A DNA stretch of 38,786 nucleotides, from positions 1 to 38,786 of the forward strand of contig DASZMJ010000342.1 in NCBI GenBank assembly GCA_035551935.1. The letters run 5' to 3'. Within the stretch, counting starts at the first letter, position 1. Each line of letters opens with the position of its first letter. The stretch is from DASZMJ01 sp035551935. GTDB taxonomy: Bacteria > Planctomycetota > Planctomycetia > Isosphaerales > Isosphaeraceae. Position numbers and translations under genes: made by a program. Positions 19,601 to 27,050 of this stretch are shown here, in pieces. The notes under the pieces were generated by a model. That model did no database searches. It was given only the letters and a program-made list of their open reading frames with translations, and was not told the DNA's origin.

Positions 19601-22600
19601 CAACTTGTTCTCGGTCGACACCTGGGACCTCACCAACTTCGCCTTCGCGGTCGACAACCCCGGAACTTCGGTCTTCCGGTTCAATGACCGCGGCCCCTCG
19701 CCCCGGAACGGCGGCGCCGGCATCGACGGGTTCTCCTACCTCCAAACGTACGCCAACGGCATCCTCTACAATCCGAACCTCGGCCCCCCGACCGGCCCGC
19801 TCCAGGTCGTGCCGACGCCGAACATCGCCCACCGCGACCGCAAGCCCAACCTGAACTTCCCGCTGCCGGTCTCGAACTCGCCGGTCGAGCCGGTCCGGCA
19901 GAAGTGGATCCGCGAGACGTACCAGTTCCTCAAGGCCATCCTCCCCCCCGAGGCGACCGACACGCCGCAGGAGCTGGCCCAGATCAGCCAGTTCGTCGTC
20001 AACATCGTCGACTTCCGCGACCCCGACGGCACCCCGACCCGGTTCGTCAACACCGACCTCGTGAACTACCTGCCGACGAAGACGACCCCGGCCTATCTCA
20101 ACTTCACCGCCCTGACCCTCGGCCGGACGTTGCCGAACAACGGCGCCTACGACGTCACGTATGACCCGAACGCCGACCCGGCCCTGGGCCCGACGGTCCC
20201 GCCGTTCCTCGTCCAGTACGGCATGGAATACAGCCCCGTCGCGATCAACGAGGTCCTGGCCTACTCGTTCATCAGCGGCCTCAGCGGCACCGGCAACAAC
20301 TCCCTGCCGATCTCGAGCAAGCGGCTCTACGTCGAGCTGGTCAACACCCTGACCGACGGGGCCAACAATCCGATCACTTACAACAACTACCTCGTCCAGC
20401 CCAACGTCAGCGACGTCGACCTCACCGGCTGGGACATCGTGCTGTTCCCCGGCGACGACTACCTCTGCCGGCCCGACCCGATCACCGGCGAGATGCCGCC
20501 GGTGGGCGGTCAGACCAACCCGCCGGCCTTCGTCCCGCTCCGCGGCCCCGCGTTCGACTCCACGATCAACACGACCCTCACCCCCGACCCGACGATGCCC
20601 GACCATCCGGTCCTGGCGCTCCGCTCCAGCGGCGGCGCCACCTCGGACCAGAAGGCGACGGCCAATCAGGCCAACGGCAACGCGGACCTGTCCTACAACC
20701 GCTACTACTACCTGCTCGGCAACCCGGCTCCCACCCAGGGCGCCAACTCGCCGAGCGTCGAGGTCAATGCCCCGACCACGCCGCTCCCGCCGAACAACTT
20801 CAACTTCACGGCGATGGTGAACACCGACGTCGACCAGGTCATGATCGCCAACCCGAACGGCGGCACCGCGACCGACCCCAACGACAACACCGTCCAGGCG
20901 CCGCCGTTCAACAACGTCTCGGGCACCACTCAGGATCCGATGAACAACTTCCCGACGCTGACGGCACCGGCGCAGAACGCCAACAACGGCCTCCAGTCCG
21001 ATCCGACCTACACGCCCACCGGCATCCCCAAGACGCCGTCGATGTACTGCTGGGCCTACCTGCGCCGGCCGATCAACCCGCTCGACCCGACCTCGCCGAA
21101 GGTCGTCGTCGATTCGTTCCGATTCACGTACGTCGAGGGCGGCGGCCGGGTCAAGAAGCAGAACCAGCCGACCGGCGGCACGCAGTGGGTCTTCGACGCC
21201 GCGCCGCCCGACGGCACGCAGGAGGCGTACATCGCCTCGACCGAGCGGCAGCAGCCCTACAGCGGCGGCCACGCCGTCCCCTACGGCGGCCAGGCCGGCA
21301 ACAACGGCCTCGCCCTGACGCCGCAGTCGACTCGGTTCCCGTACTACGGCTACAGCGAGCAGACCAGCCCGTCCCAGCCGGTGTCCGCGAGTATCGGGGG
21401 CGGACCAGCGGCGTACTACCCGGCGACGTATCCCTACCCGCTCAGTCAGATCACCGTCAACCCGCAGAATTACTACCAGTACGCCCAGTTCAACCCCGGC
21501 AACAATCAGAACCCGTTCCCGATCACCAACCCGCTCTACCACTCGCTCCGCGAGCGGAACACGGTCGCCGAGCGCTGGGACCTCTACCCGCACCACGACC
21601 GCGACTTCCAGAGCGTGGCCGAGCTGCTCCTGGTACCCGGGTGCCCGCCGGGCCTCTTCACGAAGCTCTTCACCGAGTTCGCGCCGCCGATCGCCAATCC
21701 GATCGTCCCGACCGGCACCGGCACCGGCGCCGTCTACACCAATCCGATCCTGAACGTCGCCCCCCAACAGCAGCCGAACCCGCAGACCAACCCCCAGGGG
21801 CCGCAGCAGAAGACGTGGCCGGTGATGTCCGCGTATTACTACGGCAACTTCGGACTTCCCCACACGTATCCCTACCTCCCCGATAACTTCTACTACTACC
21901 CCTACGGGGCGACACTCGACAATGTCGCGTCGCCGATCGGATACGGCGGCCCCGTGGTGGGCGGGCCGTCGGGGACGGGCTGGCACAAGATGCTCGGCTT
22001 CTTCGAGGTGCCCAGCTCCGCCAACGGCGCCATCGGACCGGTCGGCCTCGGGTCGAACACCGACTGGTATCGCCAGGACACCCGCCCCGGACAGCTCAAC
22101 CTCAACCTCATCATCGACGAGGAAGTCTTCTTCGGCCTGCTCGACGACCCCCGGCTGAACCTCACGCCGGTCGCGAACGTCAAGGACTTCCCGGGGGGCC
22201 CGCCGCCGATCAGCGGCCTCCAGAATCCGACGACCCTGCCGACCACCAACCCCACCGCCGGCGGCACGCCGACGACGTATCCCCCGGCGATCGTCACCGG
22301 CTACGACTCCGTCAACGGCGTCTACCACGGCTTCTGGATGAACGCCGCCCGCGGGTTCACCTACTGGCGCGACCCCGTCACGAGCCAGGTCAAGCTCTTC
22401 CCGACCCTGGGGACGGACGTCCCGAGCACGACTCCTCCGACCCTCCCGCCGAACGGGCCCCCTCCCTGGACGACGCCCGGTGCCGGGATCCCGGGCAGCG
22501 GCATCGGGATGATGAAGCAGTCCTTCAGCGACTTCATCAAGTATATCCACGGCGGCTCGGGCTTCCTCTTTGCCTTCGGCAACGGACCGATCGGCAGCAG

Positions 22601-23378
22601 CGTCTTCCCGCTCGCCGCGCACGCCCGGCCGTTCCACGACCTGACCTTCCCCGACATCGACTCGACGGTGATGCGCCCGGCCTTCCAGACCAGCGGGCTG
22701 GTCAACAACGTGAACGTCCGCACGTCGCCGGCCGCGAATCCCCGCGACCCCGGCCTGAAGTTCGTCCTCAACATCCCGCCGTTGAGCGCCACGTATGACC
22801 CCTGGTCGCTCTCGCCGCCGCCGATCCCGATCCGCCGCCTCTTCCAGGTCCCCGACGCCAGCGGCACGACGAACGGCAACAACGCGGGCGAGAACGCCAG
22901 CCTGCTCGGCGATACCACGACCACCAGCTACAACAACGTCTCGGCCTTCAACGCGGTCGACCTGGCCCAGGTCAACGGCTCGGCCGCCCTCGGCACCCTG
23001 AACAGCGACCCGACCTTGCCCCTGACGGCGCTACTCGGCCCGTTCCCCGGCGACCGCCGCGAGCACCCGGCGTTCCGGACCGAGTGGCTCCAGAAGGTCA
23101 TGAACCTGACGACGGTGCGGACGCACCAGTACGCCTGCTGGATCACCGTCGGCTTCTTCGAGGTCCGGCAGCCGGGCGACCCGCAGCACATCGACGCCAC
23201 GACCGGCGTGCTCGCCCCCTTGCCCGACATCCTCGGGGCCGAGGTCGGCGCCCTGGAGGGGAAGAACGTGCGCTATCGCAACTTCTTCATCATCGACCGG
23301 ACCAAGGCCACCGGGTTCAACCCGACCCGCCCGGGCAACTTCGACGACCTGATCGTCTATCGCCGCCGGATCGAATGA
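16602..23378 (+). CDS. Giant GspK-like tip pseudopilin with lamin-tail-like segment
   Basis: Prepilin-type protein of 2258 residues; GspK is normally about 320. The signal RRPRRG/VVLILILAMLGLLALIG has no Glu at mature position 5, as in GspK, which caps the pseudopilus. Family-like elements are far apart: DVDNNGDGVTDSVWLDLG (about 400) followed by LNGRMPLNTAGN, resembling the GspK INLN region, and FVVNIVDFRDPDGTPTRF (about 1130), resembling the GspK DWxDxD motif. From about 1205 to 1290, SPVAINEVLAYSF, RLYVELVNTL and DVDLTGWDIVLF look like a lamin-tail (LTD) domain. Much of the rest is rich in Asn, Pro, Tyr and Gly. The ATG at 16602 has GAGAGGGAG about 10 bases upstream and lies 61 bases after the J-like stop. 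The frame is intact over 6.8 kb. K-like identity is good; the function of the giant domains is unknown. Confidence 0.8.
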   Translation: MLVRRPEDRRPRRGVVLILILAMLGLLALIGVAFATFSSQAQVGGRKYAEAASWPTSEDVMDFALSQIINDTHNPQSAIRFHSLKRDMYGSDATGNGILTALPGGGNLLLTSTGTVNSVQTSPTFGYTQYATNIPAGGGPGLYGLNFTRWTLKLAATTVGFDANANPISPTVPPMITTYEVLADTVQNGFHNLTLSNPDTTTSLYNPMTGGSLPLAGQLITPQVAAQNGIPFALDGRYLRAFNGPGLTQYFNINGQLINQAAFGNFTLNNNLLNYDPTKSLTYTPTFNARTYQMDEDYDAPDLDNWFLGLQSADGTVVIPSFHRPGIVADQDWLLSPWRNPLTGQPFPQGIPPTDTTNYPNLLQGLVAASKVLRPRAIDGHDAATFPNLIPDPNTGQITYDVDNNGDGVTDSVWLDLGYPVQRDANGKMFKPLFAISILGLNGRMPLNTAGNLQGVLDSDLFDTNAAFQGNTPTVYAYAGSPTYSHASHIGYSANEINPLYALQNANDPTASLTGQPLFTQVDNFPVPANNAVSINNGGTTQTATPGVAVNLTQLRNILAGTRPQSSLTGYNPFQSANDDANSVMVNGQAWYLPNNVLDPFDNNQSNGTYVARLTDPVAGRWGEERFVPNAVPLNPYGGAQIPPYPSLFAFNNFIRAGRSNALPLPPGLRDGTDDDFDSTDYGATVVVSTGYLPTGAPESGDVYEFNYLNSPASNYNTGAGLFPVERIRRFVKPIDPSGNGRLMGWNQQPTYMTIRAGQTTPGNPWGTGSDRWGRVGHFDYFRPPGLPPTIGSTNGYNFAQSYANNNTGLTAYAPWAKGPLNFGLPVAGAPTIPAAPDPRMTNNPTHGFDAERVPVGANTVYDPINNPPAATIPPSPPIFNPFAAMPYNPTANGLSNNAIPTFASPINSTDYWAAVAAGSTSTLVVNGYPGGSFNHDEADEMNLYRPGHYDQPMEDAPFGPHDLEWLYRKQDVDGASLNSRLAQLAPISFLNPVDGSTRRNLFSVDTWDLTNFAFAVDNPGTSVFRFNDRGPSPRNGGAGIDGFSYLQTYANGILYNPNLGPPTGPLQVVPTPNIAHRDRKPNLNFPLPVSNSPVEPVRQKWIRETYQFLKAILPPEATDTPQELAQISQFVVNIVDFRDPDGTPTRFVNTDLVNYLPTKTTPAYLNFTALTLGRTLPNNGAYDVTYDPNADPALGPTVPPFLVQYGMEYSPVAINEVLAYSFISGLSGTGNNSLPISSKRLYVELVNTLTDGANNPITYNNYLVQPNVSDVDLTGWDIVLFPGDDYLCRPDPITGEMPPVGGQTNPPAFVPLRGPAFDSTINTTLTPDPTMPDHPVLALRSSGGATSDQKATANQANGNADLSYNRYYYLLGNPAPTQGANSPSVEVNAPTTPLPPNNFNFTAMVNTDVDQVMIANPNGGTATDPNDNTVQAPPFNNVSGTTQDPMNNFPTLTAPAQNANNGLQSDPTYTPTGIPKTPSMYCWAYLRRPINPLDPTSPKVVVDSFRFTYVEGGGRVKKQNQPTGGTQWVFDAAPPDGTQEAYIASTERQQPYSGGHAVPYGGQAGNNGLALTPQSTRFPYYGYSEQTSPSQPVSASIGGGPAAYYPATYPYPLSQITVNPQNYYQYAQFNPGNNQNPFPITNPLYHSLRERNTVAERWDLYPHHDRDFQSVAELLLVPGCPPGLFTKLFTEFAPPIANPIVPTGTGTGAVYTNPILNVAPQQQPNPQTNPQGPQQKTWPVMSAYYYGNFGLPHTYPYLPDNFYYYPYGATLDNVASPIGYGGPVVGGPSGTGWHKMLGFFEVPSSANGAIGPVGLGSNTDWYRQDTRPGQLNLNLIIDEEVFFGLLDDPRLNLTPVANVKDFPGGPPPISGLQNPTTLPTTNPTAGGTPTTYPPAIVTGYDSVNGVYHGFWMNAARGFTYWRDPVTSQVKLFPTLGTDVPSTTPPTLPPNGPPPWTTPGAGIPGSGIGMMKQSFSDFIKYIHGGSGFLFAFGNGPIGSSVFPLAAHARPFHDLTFPDIDSTVMRPAFQTSGLVNNVNVRTSPAANPRDPGLKFVLNIPPLSATYDPWSLSPPPIPIRRLFQVPDASGTTNGNNAGENASLLGDTTTTSYNNVSAFNAVDLAQVNGSAALGTLNSDPTLPLTALLGPFPGDRREHPAFRTEWLQKVMNLTTVRTHQYACWITVGFFEVRQPGDPQHIDATTGVLAPLPDILGAEVGALEGKNVRYRNFFIIDRTKATGFNPTRPGNFDDLIVYRRRIE

Positions 23379-23498
23379 CCGGCCCGCGCCGGCGTCCCTG
23401 GCGCTCAATTCCCTTGGGGAGACGGGCGCCGGGCGGCGTCCGGGCGATGGCGACGCCTTTGACCCCTGTCGGAGTTCGGAAACGAGCCGGGTTTTCCC

Positions 23499-23528
23499 TT
23501 GATGACCCGAGCGTCCAGGCCGTAGGAT
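23499..23528 (+). promoter_or_regulatory. Promoter candidate for the DUF1559 gene
   Basis: TTGATG (23499-23504), an 18-base spacer and TAGGAT (23523-23528) lie 40 bases before the start codon. The same two hexamers with the same spacing recur before the toxin gene at 32432-32461. Confidence 0.5.
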
Positions 23529-23568
23529 AATCCGTATCCCCCTCCATCCGTGCGAGAAAGGACCCGCC

Positions 23569-24873
23569 ATGACCGTGCGTCGACGTCGTCGCGAAGGCTT
23601 CACGCTGATCGAGCTGCTGGTGGTCATCGCGATCATCGGCGTGCTCATGGGCCTGCTCCTCCCGGCGGTCAACGCCGCACGCGAGGCCGGCCGCCGGACC
23701 CAGTGCATGAACAACGTCAAGCAGATCGGGCTCGGCCTCCAGGGCTACCTCAACGCCAAGAACTCGTTCCCCAACGCCATCACCTACGGCGAGAGCCCCA
23801 CGGCCCTCAGCACCCAGCCGGTCGTCCCGACGAACTCGGTGATCTTCAACTCCACGTTCAACGGCAACACGATCCTCACCCCGATCTTCTTCGCCCCGAA
23901 CGGCACGCCGCCCTCCGGCCAGCCGTCGTACGACATCGGCCCGCTGTATAGCTGGGTCGTCGACATCCTGCCCTACATCGAGCAGCAGCAGCTCTACAAC
24001 GACTTCAACCGCAACCGCACCTACCTCGACGGCGCCCAGGGCTCGCCTTGGCCCCGCGCCGGCGACGACCCGACCAAGCCGAGCAACTTCCTGATCGCCA
24101 GCACCGACATCCCCAACTTCGACTGCCCGAACGACGACACGACCCTCCGCAACAACGGCAACATCTCCTACGCGATCAACCTCGGCTTCACCCGCTGGCA
24201 CGCCCTCCCGGTGGGCTGGCAAGGCACCCCGGTCGGCGGCCAGTCGACCAGCTACGCGATGAACTGGGGCGTGGCCGGCGTCCCCCGCAAGACCGCCGTC
24301 ACCTTCCTCGGCACCAAGCAGGGCAACGCCCCCTGGGACGCCCGCAACTCCTCGAGCTCGATCCAGGACGGCATGAGCACCACCGTCCTGATCGCCGAGA
24401 ACGTCCTCGGCGGCGCCTCGACCGGTACCCAATACTCCGGCGGCGTGCCGACCAACTGGGCCACCCCGCACCCCAACTTCGTCGGCTTCGTCGCCTCGGA
24501 CAACGTCTGCGACAACGGCAACGGCGGCCAGTGCCTGGTCTCGCAGGCCCCCGGCTCGATCGACCTCTACCCGTTCATCAACACCGGGGCCGGCATGACC
24601 CAGCAGCAAGACGGCCTCGGCTGGGCCCGCGCCAACCAGCCCGGCACCTACGAGAACATCAACGCCGGCAAGACGATCACCGACGAGGGCGGCTTCCCGA
24701 TGGCCTACAGCAAGCACCCCGGCCTGATCGTCGTCGGCATGTGCGACGGCTCGACCCGCACGATCAGCGACGACATCAGCGGCATCGTCTGGGCCAAGCT
24801 GATCTCCGCCTCCGGCCAGCAGATGGTCTCCGCCTTCCGCCAGCTCCCGCTCAACGGCGACGACATCCATTGA
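23569..24873 (+). CDS. DUF1559 prepilin-like protein with H-X9-DG motif
   Basis: Member of the very large planctomycete family of DUF1559 proteins, which carry a prepilin-type N-terminus. The 434 residues start RRRREG/FTLIELLVVIAIIGVL (Glu at mature position 5), followed by LLLPAVNAAREAGRRTQCMN and NVKQIGLGLQGYLNAKNSFP, the family hallmark. The C-terminus has His, nine residues, Asp-Gly (HPGLIVVGMCDGST), the H-X9-DG motif of prepilin-processing-associated proteins. It follows the giant K-like gene by 190 bases and has its own promoter candidate. GAAAGGA lies before the ATG at 23569. Biological role is not established in the family; export by the adjacent machine is an inference from context. 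Confidence 0.92.
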   Translation: MTVRRRRREGFTLIELLVVIAIIGVLMGLLLPAVNAAREAGRRTQCMNNVKQIGLGLQGYLNAKNSFPNAITYGESPTALSTQPVVPTNSVIFNSTFNGNTILTPIFFAPNGTPPSGQPSYDIGPLYSWVVDILPYIEQQQLYNDFNRNRTYLDGAQGSPWPRAGDDPTKPSNFLIASTDIPNFDCPNDDTTLRNNGNISYAINLGFTRWHALPVGWQGTPVGGQSTSYAMNWGVAGVPRKTAVTFLGTKQGNAPWDARNSSSSIQDGMSTTVLIAENVLGGASTGTQYSGGVPTNWATPHPNFVGFVASDNVCDNGNGGQCLVSQAPGSIDLYPFINTGAGMTQQQDGLGWARANQPGTYENINAGKTITDEGGFPMAYSKHPGLIVVGMCDGSTRTISDDISGIVWAKLISASGQQMVSAFRQLPLNGDDIH

Positions 24874-24893
24874 TCGAATGAGTCGGTCTCTCT

Positions 24894-24965
24894 CCGTAGG
24901 GTCCGCTCTTGCGGACCTCTTCCATCAAATCATTTGGAAGAGGTCCACAAGAGCGGACCCTACGG
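24894..24965. repeat. 72-bp intergenic inverted repeat (REP/MITE-like) with nested hairpins
   Basis: The left arm 24894-24924 and right arm 24935-24965 are 31 bp each and match with one difference, around a 10-base loop (TCAAATCATT). Each arm also holds a smaller dyad; in the left arm GGTCCGC and GCGGACC flank TCTT. The one mismatch (C opposite A on the plus strand) becomes a G-U pair in a minus-strand transcript. Such nested palindromes in intergenic space are typical of dispersed repeat elements. It may also end transcription of the DUF1559 gene. Confidence 0.75.
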
Positions 24966-24984
24966 GATTTCCCCGGAGCCGAGC

Positions 24985-25845
24985 ATGGAGAGCCTGGCCT
25001 GCCTCGACGGCGAGCTGATGCCGGCCGATAGGGCGCGGGTGCCGATCTGGGACCGAGGGTTCCTGTTCGGCGACGCGGTTTATGAAGTGATGCGAATCTA
25101 TGGCGGGCGATGCTGGCTCGAGGACGAGCACTTTGCTCGGCTCCGGCGGAGCCTGGAGGCCGTCGCGATCGGGGGGGTCGACCTGGAGCGGCTGCGGGGG
25201 CGGGTCCGGCGGACGATCGAGGCGAGCGGGATCGAGGAGGGGACGGCCTACCTGCACGTTACGCGCGGGGTCGCGCCCCGGTCGCACGCCTTCCCCGACC
25301 CGCCGGTGCCGCCCACGGAATTGATCGTCATCCGCCCTTATGACGACGCCCCGACGGCCGCGCAGCGGGCCGCGGGCGTGGCGATCTTGGGCCGGCCCGA
25401 CCTGCGTTGGGGACGCTGCGACATCAAGAGCACGAACCTCTTGCCGAACGTCCTGGCCTTGCAGGATGCACGCCGGGCGGGCTGCGCCGAGGCCGTCCTG
25501 GTCGATGCCGAAGGATTCGTGACCGAGGCGACGCACTCGTCGCTGGTCTGGGTCCGCGGCGGCAAGGTCGAGGCGACGCCCGAGGGGCCCGGCATCCTCC
25601 CCGGCACGAGCCGACGGTTCGTCGAACGGCTCGCCGCCGCCGAGGGGCTCGAAATCGTCCCGGCCCGCGTCACCCTCGACGACCTCCAAAGGGCCGACGA
25701 GGTCATGCTCATGGCCACGACCTCCGAGGTCCTGCCCGTGGTCCGGGTCGATTCCTCGCCGATCGCCGACGGCAAGCCCGGCCCGGTCGCGCGGCGGCTC
25801 CAGCACGCGCACACCCGGGCGATCGAGGACTGGCTGTCCAGATAA
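24985..25845 (+). CDS. Class IV aminotransferase, D-amino-acid transaminase-like
   Basis: Cytoplasmic PLP enzyme of fold type IV, 286 residues, closest by motif to D-alanine aminotransferase, with branched-chain aminotransferase and aminodeoxychorismate lyase as alternatives. It has DRGFLFGDAVYEVMRIYGG near the N-terminus, the PLP lysine in CDIKSTNLLPNVLA, the glutamate in EGFVTEATHSSLVWV, the turn GILPGTSRRFVERLA and the phosphate-binding MATTSEVLPVV. The ATG at 24985 gives the family start MESLACLDGELMP; the frame is open back to 24934, but that part is repeat sequence. It lies directly after the inverted repeat and no promoter is evident. Substrate cannot be fixed from sequence. Confidence 0.88.
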   Translation: MESLACLDGELMPADRARVPIWDRGFLFGDAVYEVMRIYGGRCWLEDEHFARLRRSLEAVAIGGVDLERLRGRVRRTIEASGIEEGTAYLHVTRGVAPRSHAFPDPPVPPTELIVIRPYDDAPTAAQRAAGVAILGRPDLRWGRCDIKSTNLLPNVLALQDARRAGCAEAVLVDAEGFVTEATHSSLVWVRGGKVEATPEGPGILPGTSRRFVERLAAAEGLEIVPARVTLDDLQRADEVMLMATTSEVLPVVRVDSSPIADGKPGPVARRLQHAHTRAIEDWLSR

Positions 25846-25895
25846 ATCCATCGAATATTGAAAATATCCTATTTTTATCTTCTGATAATTCATTG
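25846..25895 (+). promoter_or_regulatory. A/T-rich promoter-like stretch
   Basis: The 50 bases between the aminotransferase stop and the next ATG are about three-quarters A+T in a ~70% G+C region. They include TTGAAA and, 20 bases further on, GATAAT directly before the start codon. No Shine-Dalgarno sequence precedes the ATG at 25896, so a leaderless or very short-leader transcript is possible. Confidence 0.4.
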
Positions 25896-27050
25896 ATGCA
25901 AAGTCATTTCGAGTTCGACGATTTCGACGACCCGATCGCGCTCGCCCAGCGTCGGGAGTCGCTGCCGGGGGCGGGGGCGCGGGTGGTGGTGCTGGCGGAG
26001 GGGACGACGGGGGCGGCGTGGCGGGTCGCGGAGGGGCTCGTCGGCCTGCTGGGCGAGCGGGGGCGGGCGGCCGAGGCGGTGGTCGAGCCGGTCGGGCGCG
26101 AGGGGTGGGCCCGGGCGCTCGAACGGGGGATCGACGGGTCGGCCTTGCCCCTGGCGATCGTCACGACGGCCGCGGAGCCGTGGGCGGCGGCCCACCTCGA
26201 CCCGCTCCTCGAGGCGATCGACCGCTGCGACCTCGCGGTCGGCCGGCGCCGGCTCGGGTTGCCCGGGCGGTTCGGTCGCTGGCTCGCGAGCCGGCCCTGG
26301 CGGGCGGCCTTCAACGTCCCGGTGCTCGACGTCCACTCGCCGTGCCGGGTCTATCGCCGCGAGTCGCTCGCGGCGATCGTGCCGCAGTCGGTCTCGTCGT
26401 TCCTCGACGTGGAATTGCTGGCGAAGGCGACGTACCTCGGCCACCTGATCGACGAGGTCGACGTCCCCCCTTTGGCCGGGCCGGTGACGGCGGGCGAGTC
26501 GGGCGACCTCGCCGCCGTCTTCCGCCGGCCGGCCTTCGCCCGGGGTCCGGGCTCAGTTCCAGCGGAAGAGCCGCAGGGCCAGCGCGAAGGTGCCGACGGC
26601 CCAGGCCGAGAGGATGAGCAGCGCCTGCACGACCACGAAGTCGTCGAGCCCGGCCCCTTGCAAGAGCACCGCGCGCAGGGCGTCGACGAGCTGGGTCAGG
26701 GGCAAGGCGCGGAGGAACGGCCACATGCCCTTCGGGAAGGTCTCGTAGGAAAAGAAGACACCCGAGAGCAGCCACATCGGGATCATGACCAGGTTCATCA
26801 GGCCGCTGATGGTCTCCTGCGTGCTCGCCCGGCAGGCCAGCAGCAGTCCGATGCCGGCGAACGCCAGGGCGCCGACGACCTCGACGATCGCGAAGACGGC
26901 CAGGCTCCCCTTGATCGGCATGCCGAAGCCGACGACCCCCAACGCCAGCAGGACGCCGACGTCGGGCAGCAGGAACGTGAGCCGGGCGCCGAGGATCGCC
27001 AGCAGGAAGTCGCGCCGGGGCATGGGGGTGGCCATGAACCGCTTCAGTAG
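25896..27050 (+). CDS. Degenerate family-2 glycosyltransferase-like protein, runs antisense into the ABC permease gene
   Basis: The first ~215 of 384 residues resemble a dolichyl-phosphate-mannose-synthase-like GT2 domain. ARVVVLAEGTTGAAWRVAEGL looks like the nucleotide-binding start, CDLAVGRRRLGLPGRFGRWL and VHSPCRVYRRESLAAIVP like the acceptor half, and FLDVELLAKATYLGHLIDEV like the conserved end. Where the family has the metal-binding Asp-x-Asp (as in LDADLQ), this protein has IVTTAAEPW, so catalysis is doubtful. From about residue 219 the frame lies antisense over the permease 3' end and has an Arg/Gln/Glu/Asp-rich composition typical of shadow coding, which suggests a lost stop codon. 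The functional protein may effectively end near 26553. Its partner genes are not evident. Confidence 0.6.
   Translation: MQSHFEFDDFDDPIALAQRRESLPGAGARVVVLAEGTTGAAWRVAEGLVGLLGERGRAAEAVVEPVGREGWARALERGIDGSALPLAIVTTAAEPWAAAHLDPLLEAIDRCDLAVGRRRLGLPGRFGRWLASRPWRAAFNVPVLDVHSPCRVYRRESLAAIVPQSVSSFLDVELLAKATYLGHLIDEVDVPPLAGPVTAGESGDLAAVFRRPAFARGPGSVPAEEPQGQREGADGPGREDEQRLHDHEVVEPGPLQEHRAQGVDELGQGQGAEERPHALREGLVGKEDTREQPHRDHDQVHQAADGLLRARPAGQQQSDAGERQGADDLDDREDGQAPLDRHAEADDPQRQQDADVGQQEREPGAEDRQQEVAPGHGGGHEPLQ

Noticed and set aside
18699..22637. A 1312-codon open frame on the minus strand inside the giant GspK-like gene
   Set aside because: It is Arg/Val/Asp/Gly-rich low-complexity sequence mirroring the plus-strand codons, has no recognisable motif, and the plus-strand frame has a clear prepilin start and domains.
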